A stretch of DNA of 64,000 nucleotides from Taeniopygia guttata (taxonomy: Eukaryota > Chordata > Aves > Passeriformes > Estrildidae): the NCBI RefSeq assembly GCF_048771995.1, contig NC_133026.1, positions 95,572,501-95,636,500 on the forward strand, read 5' to 3'. Positions 52,784 through 64,000 of this stretch are shown here, in pieces (position 1 is the stretch's first letter; the number at the start of each line of letters is the position of its first letter). The translations under genes and the position numbers were made by a program. The notes beneath the pieces were generated by a model. It ran no database searches and was not told where the DNA came from. It worked only from the letters and a program-made list of their open reading frames with translations.

Positions 52784-54622
52784 GTATCTATTATGTAAAA
52801 GTGTATAAATACCTTCCAGAGGACATCGTGTTGTGCTGGTAAGTGACTTATTTAGATTTTAACACCCCCAACAAATGTAGTATTTATTTGTTAGACATTT
52901 GTCTTGATCAGATATCATCAGAATAAAGAAGACAGGAAACAGGAAAAGAAACTTCAGTAGGATAGAAGCAAAAAAGAGGAAGATAAGGAGGAATTTGGAA
53001 TACATTTAGGTCCCTTTTAACAGTATTTTTTTCTTACAGAATTTATCATCCCAATTAACACTAAAAAAAAAGAAAGAAAAAACAAACAACCCATAAAATG
53101 ACAAAGAAATTCACTATTACTGCAGTTCAATCCATAAGAGGAAAATGGAGAGCTATCTTATAATAAATTTAAATCTTTAAATTATATTCTTTGGTATCTT
53201 TCACTTTGTAGTGAATATATTCAACTGTCCTCTAGTAACCTGAATAACTTAACATTATTAGGATACTCTTGTTCACCACTATTGGACTTTGAAATTGGTT
53301 TTGGTAATCAGTAGATAGTTACATGTATAAAAGAAACCCACAGGCTTATATATCTCTTATAAGGGAATTTAAGAAAATAAATTAATTTTTAATGCTATAC
53401 AAAATAAGCCTGTTTTGGAAAAAGTGATGCTTCAGATGTACTCACTGCATCTCTTAAACAGAAGAATTTAGTTATACTGAAACACAAGATAAATTCAAAA
53501 ACCAAGTTAAGCTCAAGAAGAAACAGAATTTGATTTTAAAATCAAATATATTTTATAACTGTTGATTTCATTTTCCTCAAATATTTCTTCAAACACAAAA
53601 AAATCATAACAAATTTCTCCAAATTGTAAAGTAAGAAAGAAGGACCAAGAGACATATGGAAATACCTAGCAAGGGACATTAATTGTGTAGTCCTTTGCCA
53701 TTCAGACACAATGATCATAACCTTATTTTAATATAAATCAGATCACACCTAAGAGAAAAATCTCTGAGATTCATTATCTATTTACAGTAAAGAAAACTAT
53801 GCACTAATAATAAATCATTTGCCGCGGTTTCCAATGGGACCTTCCCTAACCAAGAACAGCCCGCAAAGGGACAATAGGACCTTGCCTCCCTATGGCACTC
53901 AAAGGGAATAATTAGTTCTTAGTCTATCAGGATATTTCAGATTTATTTTAGCATTAAAAAAGGGAAAATATTCATGAGTGAAATTTTTTCTTTAGTAATA
54001 ATGAAGAGAGATGGATTTCTTGCACACTTGAGTGCTTCTGAATTTCTGTATAAAATTTATTTCTTTCCTGCACAAAATACCAAACTCAAAGTCCCAGATA
54101 TTTGCATACACTATTGAGCATGATCAATGTGATCCATGTGGCTGAGATGCCTGTGGAACTGATGGAAAATCTTATATCTTTTAGCTACCATAAATTTGAT
54201 CATATTATATTTTATATTCAAGCTATTTCTAGGATAGAATTAATTTATTTGGTTTTAAAGATAGATTAGTTAATTAGCAGATGTTCAAGTTTCAAACTAT
54301 TCATACTTTCTAAGCATCTAGAAAATTGCTGCAAGTTTACAATTAAATAGTCAGAAAGGGGAGGAGAAACCATGGGGAAAGAGGGGAGAACATAAGGCTG
54401 TCATCAACAGCTCAAAAGATTGGATAGCTCCAGAAAAAAAATGAACATTTGAAATGAACACCTTATGTTAAAAGTATGATATTTCCATTGAGATTAGATT
54501 TAAGATTAAGAAGGAGAAATTACGTGTTTAATTCCTCTTCATTTGCAAACATCTTAGATTGACCACAAAGAGAACAGGTTATATCATACTGCTTTGTTAG
54601 TTAAAAACTAAAATAAAGTTTT

Positions 54623-55141
54623 TTGGGAACCAGAGTCTCTAACCAGATCTCATGTTGGTGGTCAAGTCAAGTCTTTTGGTCAAAATTTTTCCAGGTCCTG
54701 GCAAACAAAGGGGACATGGGTCTGCAATACTGTGGACAGACTATCAATTTTCTTAATGAAGCAGAGGGGATGGACTGCAAGATAATTGTCAGACATACCC
54801 TGACTGACAATGTGGTCCCTGCAGCACTGAACTATCCATCTCAAAATCTCTGTGAAATTCCCTGTATTATTTGTACTTCTCATTGAATGGACTGGGGAGC
54901 AAAAAATCTGGATGCCATTTTATCTGTCACAGTCATGAAAGACATCTATTCTATAGCACTGCCAGTGTGTCTGATGCAGGAGGAGATCAGTTGTCTCTCT
55001 TTGATTGGGTATGTCCAAAAAATGGAAAATGTGAGAAGCAGACAGGCACAGAATGCTTCAGATAAAAACAGAAATATGTTTTCACAAGTTATTTTACTGG
55101 TAGAGAGAAAGACTCAAACATGGAGAAGCAGATGTGATTGA
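54623..55141 (+). other. Long open frame interrupted by one TGA, unknown
   Basis: Two ORFs lie in the same frame, split only by a TGA at 54884-54886 followed directly by ATG, giving about 172 codons with one internal stop. The first part contains FQVLANKGDMGLQYCGQTI and HTLTDNVVPAALNYPSQN; the second contains ILSVTVMKDIYSIALPVC and SLIGYVQKMENVRSRQAQ. It lies outside recognised repeats and is less A+T-rich than its flanks. I know no matching protein. It might be a decayed processed pseudogene, an unknown old repeat or chance. No poly-A tail or target duplication was found to support retroposition. Confidence 0.15.
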
Positions 55142-55921
55142 GTATAATAGCAATAAAGGTACCTCGAATAGAAACATTAGGGATTAACCAGCAATAGGAG
55201 GGAGTGTTTTACAAAGATTTTCAAGTTCAGGATATTTTATATATATTTTATGATAAAAAACTGGACAAAATATTTTGAAGTAGGCATAGAAAGCTGGCAA
55301 CCTGCATAAAATAGCAGTAGGATTTCCTCAGACTACTGAGAAATTTCAAATAAATGAACTTTCCAGGCTTTAGAAAAGCTTTTCATTTTTCCAAACCTGA
55401 AGGAGCATTTAAGTTTGCAAAGAACAACCTAAAATGTCAATTGAGCAATTTAAAGGATATGGAGCAGTTGTTACCCCACTTTCTCTTGAGTACCTGTAAC
55501 TTAAAATTATCTACAATGATGCAAAATTCTGTAAAATTAAGCACTGTCACTTAACAACACAAGGTCATCATAAGGTAAAAAAGCTTATGAAATAAAACAC
55601 TGATGGTTTCTTCCCATATGGATAAGACACAAAGAGTGCAGTAGACACGAATAAGTATGCTAAGGACTGGCACAATAAACAAGTAAATAAATGACATTTG
55701 AAAAATCATCTTCAGTATCTAACACTTTTATATCTGTTCATCAAGGAGATGGTTTTTTAAGGAAAAACTGTTCACTTAGTAAATATTTTTCTGAATGTGT
55801 TTGTTTAGTGATCGTCTACCCAGTATTGCACAAAGCCTCCAAAAGCATCTTGAACTAACCACTGCTCCTCTGATCTCTTCTTTTCAGATACAACCTGCAT
55901 GATAAATATCCATGTGGCATT

Positions 55922-55945
55922 ATTTGTACATTTGTACATTTGTAC
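55922..55945. repeat. Three exact 8-bp tandem units
   Basis: ATTTGTAC is repeated three times without change. Each unit contains the palindrome GTAC. It is a minor slippage repeat. Confidence 0.93.
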
Positions 55946-56838
55946 ATCTATTTATATCCAAATCTTGGGTGATATTGAAGAAATTTTCATGTGTAGATCA
56001 ATCTAAACCTTTAAACCTAATTCTCTGTATCATTTTTAACAATGAAATTTTTCTCTTTGTTGTTTAATAGAATCAATGAATTCAAAGATAGAGTTGTAAG
56101 TAGAAATTACAATAGTCCATAAAAGAGTGTTGATAATTATCAGACTGCTGCAAAGATAGAAGGCTGAAGCATTAGTCTTAGAAAATTATATAAAATTCTG
56201 TATGTTTCTGTAATCTTACCTTTGAGAAGCACTACATCTTAATCTTAAATATTGCATTTCCTTCAGTTTGCATATTAAAGTCATCCAACAAAAAATACTG
56301 TAAATAATGCTTAAAAATCTTGATAAAAAGTTAACATCAGGGGTGGGGGGAAGTTTCTTTTACTAGTAATTTAAGTTCTGATAAGGAAAATAGTTCTGGG
56401 CATTCAAAATTTGCAAATATTTTGACAACAAAAGAAAATCTACTGGGAAAAAGTATTTTTAGGCCAACAAGAATCAACTCTTTAAAATTTTGTACCATTT
56501 TTAGTTTGATTCAAATATGGTGTGTTGTTTTAATGAAACCACGGGTATTATTTGAACTTATAAAGAACATAAATGGTACTGATAATAATTAGACTGTTCA
56601 ACTGCAAAGAATGCCACATGCAAATGAAACCCTCTCTGCACTCAAATAAGATAAACTATGCCCTGCATTAATGGGACTTGTTTTGTGCACTTCCTTGCCA
56701 AACACCTGCTGGGTGAGCAAGATTTCTGACTGGTTAAATTGATTAAACTCCCATGTGGGGAGATTATGTTATTTCTTTAACTCACTGAAATACAACACTT
56801 CACTTGGTGAGTGACAAAATGTTTTTGAGTAGATTATG

Positions 56839-56890
56839 TGTTTAATAAACAGCTATGTGGTGCCTGTTTAATAAACAGCTATGTGGTGCC
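56839..56890. repeat. Exact 26-bp tandem duplication
   Basis: The 26-bp unit running from TGTTTAATAAACAGC to GTGGTGCC occurs twice back to back (56839-56864 and 56865-56890) with no mismatch. Identity implies a recent event or a recent assembly artefact. The unit contains TTTAATAAA and carries its own partial inverted repeat (GTTTAATAAAC). Confidence 0.97.
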
Positions 56891-58105
56891 CTAGGAAAAA
56901 GATTACTCTGGGGAAAATTCCCCTTTTAAATGTTACTTTCATTTCACCTTTTACATTCGCCACTAAAGGAAGAGAAATTACCTTTATAGAATTTTCTATG
57001 CTGACTATAGCAAAAATAGGATATTAGAATTTTCTATTGTCATATAAAATAATATTTCACAGTTTTTTCATTTTAGTTTCTGTGCAATTTAAGTTTCACA
57101 TGTGCCATGAGAATGTTCATATTCATGTGACAGGGAAAAGAATTGTTATAGTTACAAAATCTTAATGCATAAAAAAAGAAAGCTAATACTGTGGGAAAAC
57201 TCTCAGTAGATGTAAGAGAAGTAACATAAATTCATTGATGCCATCAGCTAGTTTACAAATTTAGAAAAAATGTTGCTATGCATTCAACAAATTATTGAAT
57301 GAAAGAGTCACAGATCCCTGTGGAAAAATGCAAAAAAACAACTAAAAGAAGTTTTATTGATCTGAATTACTAATGAATAATAAATGAAAAAACGTTCATT
57401 ATGTGCAGGATTCCAAAGTGAATTTCTAGTATTTCCATTACAGACATAAGTAATATCTATTAATAGTTGATTCAATCTTGAATGCTAGTAATATGATATT
57501 GAAAGTAAGGGAAACTGTTTTGCATTATGCAGGCCTGAGTCTTGGTTATCAATTACGAAGATTGTGAATCTGTCATAGAACCCTATTTTTCCTTCCTCCT
57601 CATGAAACTAGAGTTCCTTTTTATTTAAACAGAAGTAGATTCAAGTACTTTCTATGGCAAAAATTACAGTGGCAGGAGAGGGGATGGTCCACATTTCAGT
57701 TTCATTCTGACAGGAAGTTTAAGAATTATGAAAGCTGAAAAGCATTCAGAAACACCACAGTTAAGATACAAACACCTAATCTTTAAAAGTCTCACTGAAA
57801 TAATGTTTTTGCACATCTGACTTTTTTTTTTTTTCTAAGAAACTATTAGTCTATTTTTGAGGAAATTTCTGAAATTTCTTTACAAAAATTTTAAAATAAA
57901 ATCCCTTTTTTCCTGTTCTATTATTGCTAATAACTAAGCTAATAGAACTAACAGAGGAAATATGCAACCTGTTCCATGGGTTCTTAGTACCAGTGTTTGT
58001 ATGCTTCATTCTGTAATAATTTGTATCATAATTGAAATAAAGAAAATATCAATAAAAGGGATTTTGCTTGGCAAATTATTTCTTCTTCTCTTTTTGTATT
58101 TTCAG

Positions 58106-58206
58106 AGAGGCTTTGAAGTGTATTGCTAACAAAAAGAGAGGACAGCCACAAGTGTTATACTTCTTGAAAGCTACCTCTTCCCTTCACAACAGGATGTTAA
58201 ATCCAG
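58106..58206 (+). other. Exon-like segment with strong splice sites
   Basis: A 101-bp segment is preceded by a strong pyrimidine tract (58079-58105, ending TTTTTGTATTTTCAG) and followed by CCAG|GTAATT. One frame is open throughout, reading EALKCIANKKRGQPQVLYF and then KATSSLHNRMLNPG, and begins with the last base of a codon. The pyrimidine tract and donor are better than those usually seen by chance. The peptide is not recognised. It could be a coding or lncRNA exon, or a cryptic exon. Confidence 0.25.
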
Positions 58207-58472
58207 GTAATTGTTCTTTAGCAGTCTTTTCAATTTTTGGCATAGTCAAAGAGTTCAGAAAGTGTTTTGCAGCTACGAGTGCTCAGAAACATGAAGGTCT
58301 GTGAGGTCTGAAGATATCATATATTAAGTAGGCAAAGGGACCCATGTCCCATTTCAGAGCTCTTCCGAAGTCTTTGGTATAATTTCTTGTCCTAATATTT
58401 ATCTTATCAAAGCCACAATGTATCCTCAAACTAATAAGCCAGAAAAAGCAAGTATTACTTTCTTAAGTGGAA

Positions 58473-59086
58473 GGGGGTATAGCATCAAAAGCAGCCTTGC
58501 TGAGGAAGACATGGTGGTCCTGGTGGGTGGGTGAAAGGCTGCACGTGACCCAGCACTGTACACTTGCAGCCCAGAAAGCCAAATGTGTCCTGGGCTGCAT
58601 CCAGGACACATTTGTACAAGACATGGACCTGTTGAAGTGAGCCAGAGAAGGGCCACCAAGAGAGTCAAAGGATGGAGCACCTCTTCCAAGAGGAAAGGCA
58701 AACAGAATTGGAGTTGTTCAGCCTGGAAAAGAGAAGGCTTTAGGCTGAACTAATCCCACTCCTCCAGTACCAGAAGGGAGCCTACATAAAAGATGGAGAC
58801 TATGGAGACACAGGACAAGGGAGAATGGATTCCAACTGCAAGATCATCAGTTTAGAGTAGATAATGGGAAGAAAATCTTGACTGTGAGGGTAGTGAGGCA
58901 CTGGAACATGTTGCCCAGAGAAGCTGTGGATGCCCCATCTCTGGAAGTGTTTAAGGCCAGACTGGATGGGGCTCTGAGCAGTCTGGTTTAGTGGAAGGTT
59001 TTCCTGCCTGTCCCCTGGCAATGGGGTTGGAACTAGAGGATCTTTCATGTTCCCTTTTGATGCAAAGCATTCCATGCTTCTATGTT
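58473..59086 (+). mobile_element. CR1 LINE copy, 3' end
   Basis: A plus-strand CR1 of about 610 bp, starting in the post-RT region. It matches the usual GACATGGTGGTCCTGGTGGG and TTGCAGCCCAGAAAGCCAAA blocks. After GGGCTGCATCCAGGAC about 100 bp are missing, and the sequence resumes at the ACATGGACCTGTTG block. It then runs through FSLEKRR-type sequence, CACTGGAACATGTTGCC, GATGCCCCATCTCTGG and AGACTGGATGGGGCTCTGAG to a tail of GCATTCCATGCTTCTATG near 59085. It is a dead, 5'-truncated copy with an internal deletion. Confidence 0.95.
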
Positions 59087-60329
59087 ATCTCTGGGTTACC
59101 ATACACAGTCAAAGCTGATGTCCAGGCCAAAAATAATAAAGTTCAATGGCATTACTCTCTGTATCTTAGTAGACTACGTACTACAGAATTAACACATATT
59201 TTCTTAAACAATCTATTGCATTTTTTTTCTTTTTAAAGCCACTCCTTCAGTCATGAAGTTGCTGTCTGCTCTGCATTTTAGAGAGCCTTATACACATCTC
59301 TGAATGAGCTTTACAAGATTCTGTGAAAGGCTTACTTGACAAATCGCTATCACAGAAAGTCATTGGCAGCAAACTGCAGACTTATAGATGTATAGATAGA
59401 GCAAGGCACTGAAATATTAAAGGAGTATGTGTGACCCATGGTTTGAAGACTGGCATTTAAAACAAAGTTCACAAATGCCTTTTCCTTTCTGTGTGCAATT
59501 TCAACCTGTGACTGAGTTCAGTGTTTATTAAAGCTATCACTCAGTTAAATGGGAGTTAAAGACAGCAAGAACAAAGAAGGGGAAAAGGTAGAGCTGGGGA
59601 TCTCCAGAGGATTAAAACAATTTAGGAAAACTGCTGATTTCTAAATTCTTGAAAGTTAAGGCTAGGCTTTGATAACATTATTTTAAATACTTGAAAAAAA
59701 TCTCTTCTGTATATACGCTGTGTGGAAAGGAAGGTGGTGAGACAAAAATAGGTGTAAGAAATTTAAAGGTGAAGAATTATTTATCTGCATCTCATTCTCT
59801 TTAAAACAGCATTTCTCACCATGGACAATTTTCATCATGAAGCAGTAAGCTCACGGCCATGAAAAAGAAATATATGCATATCTACCCAGCTAGCTAGCTG
59901 GCTATTTGTATATGCACACAATGCATTCATGCAAACATCCACACAAACAAAGATTTTCTAATTTCCAGTTTGGAATGGATAACAATGAATGGCAGCATTG
60001 CATTGTGCATTTTCAGGAGCTGGAAGTGACATGATCAGATTTTTTTAAAAAACTTGTTCTTAGTGCCAACTTTGTTAGTAAATTTTTTTCCATATTAAAT
60101 AAGCAGAACAAAAATTCTTATATTGGGAAAAAATATTAGGAAAAGTGGAAAAAGAAAGAGGGAAACTAGCACAGGAACTCTAGTAGAAACTAACTCTACT
60201 GCTGCAAAGAAAATGCACTAGAATTAAGGTTTGTATTGTTCATTTAACTAAAAGTCTAGTAGTGAATGTTGTAGATTTTTTTCAGACACAATCTTCTGGG
60301 AAAGGCACCAGACTGTAACTTGGAAAACA

Positions 60330-60366
60330 ATGATGATGATCATCATCATCATCACCATCATCATGT
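60330..60366. repeat. Palindromic (TGA/TCA)n trinucleotide repeat
   Basis: (ATG)n units switch at one point to (ATC)n units: GATGATGATCATCATC forms a perfect palindrome centred near 60340, then CATCATCACCATCATCATG continues. The strand switch inside one microsatellite is uncommon and allows hairpin folding. Confidence 0.92.
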
Positions 60367-62013
60367 GGCTAGCCAGTACATTCTGCTTTCCCACAGTGCA
60401 GAATCTTTCCATGTAGAAAACTATTATCAAAGTGCTGGCAAAAGCTTTTTCGTCTTATGTGGTGATGTTAAAAAAAATCAGGCTTCTTAGAGTGAGTTCA
60501 TAGAGCAGCTTCTATCCCTGCAGCTGCTCTGTCCCTGCAGCCTCTCATGGATATGAGTACAGGAAGAGAACACTAGCCTACTCCATTCACATTTTCTGTG
60601 AGTAAGCTTTGGAATCACCAAGCAAATTTATAGCCAAGCAAGAACAGTTAAGAAGAAACACAGACCAGGTCACATAGGCAGAAATTGTCTAAAAAGCATT
60701 TGTCAATATATCAGTGATTTTTCCCCTTTGGTGTTCACCTGAAGTTACTGTCTCTTATTCAAAGACACTTCAAATAAGCTATGTAGCAATGTGTTGATAT
60801 CAGGAGACGACCCATCTAAGTAACAATATTGACATATGACTTGTGATGGAATGACTTTACATTGCTGCCTGAAGACATATTCATTTAAAGTGCTGCAGAA
60901 AGGCCATGGAATATGAATTCCTTGTTGTATTATTGTATCTCATTCATAGCTCAGTAATAACTGGGGAGATTCTTTAGTCCAGATCTATATTACACAAGGA
61001 ATATATGATGTAGGGAGTAACTCAAAGGCTGAAACACCTGGATCCCTAAGAGCACAATACAGATAATTGGTTCACCATGCACCCTTAATATCCATTTTTT
61101 TTAGTGTTATTTTTTGTTCTGGAATGCTTAAAACAGACTGTAGGTACTTTCTGTTTGGCAATGACAAAAAGCAGGTAAGCTGGAGAGATCCTCCAAGACA
61201 GGTTTTCTACCCTGCCTAGACACTCAACTCACATCTGTCAAAAGGAAGCTAAAAGAAACTAATAGACATTTTATTTTCAAGATTCATGAAATCTGAGTTG
61301 GTGAATAACAAATTCATATTTCATAATATAAAACACAGAAATTAGAAGAACAGGTTAGACCAAAGGTGCATCTTCATATCTTGTCCCTTCTGTTTCCTCT
61401 TTTACTTTTCCTAAACAACAGAACAAAATCCACAGCTGTGGTGTATCACAATAGAGATTATTCAGGCAGGGAGACACGGCTACTTATGATTAACAACGTA
61501 TTTTTCATTTTGAACAAGGAATAGAGAGGTGCTGCATTTTGATAGAATTAACATAAATTAGCTTTCAGAATCCTCTTCCTTTCTCTCTGACTATTGATAA
61601 GTAGAGTCTACTTGTCAAAACAGCTTTCTTTTTTCAGAATACAGACATATGACACACAGTTTATAATTTTCTAATTCTCCCAATTTCTAAGTCTGTGCCA
61701 TGACTGCCAACATGCATGTACATTATATATACACCATGTAAAATAAAGTAGAGACAATTAAGTTGGAAAGTGAAATGGGAAATAACTTGCTTTGGCTGGG
61801 ATCTGATGTGTGATCACATCACCTGACTACAACCACATCTGTGTAGTCCATCCATATTTGAAAATATTACCACTTTTAAAGAAGTATGAATTTTCAGGGA
61901 CTTAGGAACACTGAGAAACTTCTCTCTCCTTGATGGGCAAAATAGCTGGTAAAAGGTTTATACATGGATTCATGTGTTTTAAAAATGGAATTGAATATGT
62001 GTACCATCACATA

Positions 62014-62050
62014 AAATTTATACAGAGAAAATACAAATTTATACAGAGAA
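62014..62050. repeat. 16-bp direct repeat, 21-bp period
   Basis: AAATTTATACAGAGAA occurs exactly at 62014-62029 and 62035-62050 with a 5-bp spacer. It is a small local duplication. Confidence 0.93.
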
Positions 62051-64000
62051 TGAAGCAAGGGCATAAAACTGAAAGGCTGGAAAAGATACAAGCAAGTGCA
62101 ATGGAAGACTTTCATCATCTCCAAAGTTATGGAAACTAATTTTCTAATTGCTCAAACAAAAAAGCATTAACTTTGCTTGTTGATTAATTTGATAATTTTA
62201 ATAATGTAACAAGACCTGATGAATCAAGCATGTTAACATAGATATTCCAGTCATAAATTTCTTCATGCACTTTTTGAGAATAGCTCCTAATTCTTCAGTA
62301 GTGACACTTTCTAATTCAAACTTATAAACAAAATATTTTGCAACCTGTAAATTTCAAGATGTTTCTGACATTTACAAGTATTTCTCTTCAACTCTTCAGT
62401 TATAAACCTAAATAACTTTTTCAGTAAACCTAAATTACCCAGTGGTAGGATTGGATTTTACTACTGGAAATAGGAAAATATTACAGGAAATAATAATATC
62501 CTTCATTAGGATGATTACAAAATATGCTGGATACTATTTCAACACTGTTGCAATGAAGGTGAAACACAGGTTTCTCTTTAATCTAGCCTTGCATAACAGC
62601 TTCCTAAAATCTAGAATGGTCACAGTAGTTTGCATGTGCTACACTGTACCTCTTCTTCTCTCCATTATCAAAGATACTATACAACTTGTCAGTGTTAAAT
62701 TAGAAAATTATCTTACCATAGCAAAGGTCTTGTTTTAATCTCTTGGTGAGCTACTGGCATGTTCCAATATGCCTATTACAAACATCTCTGGCCATAAATA
62801 CGTTTATTTATTCTCTACAGTGTTTCAAAAGGAATTATGTAAAAAAAGCTCATGCAGAGCAAGTTATTCTGAAACTTTCAAAGAATCATGTATTGCAGAT
62901 GTACTACCCACAGAATTTATTTTATTTCAGAAAAGGTGAAATGAGGATACAGTTAGTAATGTTATTTCACTGAAATTATTTCTTAAAATCACAGCTTATT
63001 TCCAGCTTTTGTCAAATACATGAAATAGCAGTGCAATATAATTATATAAAAAAACAACTTCTGTATGCTTAATATGATTTATACACTAAGTTACATAGGT
63101 TCTGTGGAAGAAACATTTTTTTCCTCTGACTCTTATTCTCCTTGTGATGTGACTGTAATCAACATGCCACATCAAATCACTGGAGTCACTTGAAGCTAGT
63201 GCAGCTACAAAGTCAGATAAATTTGGAAGTTCATTTCCCTTCGTGGCTGCTATTGCAAGATAAAAAAGCAAAATAGGGGCAGGAGGAAATTTTGAATGAC
63301 ATGAAGAAAAGTGCCTACAGACTGTTGTAAATTACACCTCTATTACAGTGCACTCTTGGCATTTTTTTAAGAAAGGTGTAAATCAGCTGATTTTTTTTGC
63401 AACTGACCTTGTTAACAATGGGATTCTTTTCCCTGTTTCTAAGGCTGTCTTTAAAAATAATAAAACCTGAAAGTTTCAGGTATTGAAGAAATTTAATATT
63501 TGCAGGACTGTATGAGTCTTTTTTTGAAGCTCTAGTGTGACACATAAAATCAAGATCTCATCTCTGGAAATGTCACAGCTTTCACTTCTGACATTGAACA
63601 AGGCATTCTTTTTACACAGGTAGATACTTCAGCTATCTATAAATAAAAGCAGAAAACTAACTTTACACTTACTCTTTTTTTCTCTACAGCTGTATATATG
63701 ATACAATATATCCCAAACTATCATTTGGGATCTGGACATTCATCAGTGATAAATCCTCCAAGCTATATAAATAATTTCAGGGTTTTTTTTTTCACAAATA
63801 TGTCCTTTTTCAAGCTGGCTTCCTCTCCCTTGATTGATATGACTAAGATTTGCTGTTACCTAATTTGGGAGCACTGACCTCATGTTTATGAACACTCTCT
63901 GTGCTGTACTTGCATAAAAAACCCCATGGATAATATTACATAGGGGGAAATGTAGTAATTTTGTTTGACAGTGACTATTTTGAGTTTATTTTTGAGCATA

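Larger units (their letters stand above)
52790..58472. other. A+T-rich desert with small repeats and candidates
   Basis: About 5.7 kb without a recognised transposon. Listed separately are a two-part open frame at 54623-55141, an 8-bp triplication, a 26-bp duplication and an exon-like segment. A short CpG-containing, more G+C-rich patch at 53820-53905 (GCCGCGGTTTCC, then two CAATRGGACCTT-type repeats) stands out from its surroundings and could be the remnant of an unrecognised repeat. The block 56600-56800 has the POU octamer ATGCAAAT at 56618-56625 and may be a conserved noncoding element. Confidence 0.5.
59087..64000. other. A+T-rich unique sequence, no gene seen
   Basis: About 4.9 kb with no recognised transposon. 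The longest ORF is 98 codons (62442-62738 plus), next to a 76-codon ORF in another frame; neither is recognised. It contains the (ATG/ATC)n palindrome at 60330 and a 16-bp repeat at 62014, listed separately. Confidence 0.55.

Noticed and set aside
62442-62973. Adjacent 98- and 76-codon ORFs as one gene
   Set aside because: They lie in different frames, have no splice signals that I can see and match nothing known.
1-64000. tRNA, rRNA, CRISPR array, operon-like gene order or large mitochondrial insert
   Set aside because: No cloverleaf with conserved A/B boxes, no spaced identical repeats of CRISPR type and no gene-dense stretches were seen; this is vertebrate nuclear DNA.

Overview
The window looks like A+T-rich, gene-poor nuclear DNA from a bird. 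The main evidence is seven CR1 non-LTR retrotransposon copies or fragments, several ending in the typical ATTCTATG/ATTCTGTG-type 8-bp terminal repeats. There are also at least five retroviral LTR fossils of types common in bird genomes, including one whose 3' end resembles the widespread avian GTGGTTTAACCCC-type terminus. The mix fits a neoavian (perhaps songbird) macrochromosome better than chicken, but that is inference from memory of repeat families. I found no tRNA, rRNA, CRISPR, operon or other prokaryotic feature. No host protein-coding gene can be named with confidence.

Layout: 1-5.7 kb is A+T-rich unique sequence with a compound TA/TATG microsatellite near 5.1 kb. 5.75-8.39 kb is a long minus-strand CR1 keeping endonuclease and reverse transcriptase coding remnants. 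10.5-11.9 kb holds two CR1 copies joined head to head. 14.9-15.5 kb is an LTR fossil. 18.3 kb has an 81-bp CR1 tail. 22.8-23.8 kb is a plus-strand CR1 from the RT region to the tail. 23.8-35.3 kb is a long repeat-poor desert. 35.3-35.8 kb and 38.65-39.2 kb are two LTRs of the same family as the 15-kb one, in opposite orientation to each other. 39.2-47 kb is desert containing an unexplained 190-codon ORF, an (AATA)n array and an (AC)n/poly-A tract. 47.06-48.14 kb is a long (1,082 bp) LTR of another family. 51.35-52.16 kb is a minus-strand CR1 with a large internal deletion and an (AAAAC)n expansion. 52.23-52.78 kb is a solo LTR with an intact 6-bp target duplication. 58.47-59.09 kb is a plus-strand CR1. 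The rest to 64 kb is desert with small tandem repeats.

The desert stretches may be intergenic or lie inside a very large intron. Three exon-like segments (9,180-9,371 plus; 43,075-43,184 minus; 58,106-58,206 plus) have plausible splice sites but no recognised product. Several blocks rich in homeodomain/POU-like motifs could be conserved noncoding elements, which only alignment could show. I do not see a new multi-gene biological system here. The most useful observations are structural: the head-to-head CR1 pair, the related LTRs sharing a 5' flank, the clean solo LTR, and the few exon or ORF candidates. All coordinates of repeat ends are by eye and may be off by several bases.
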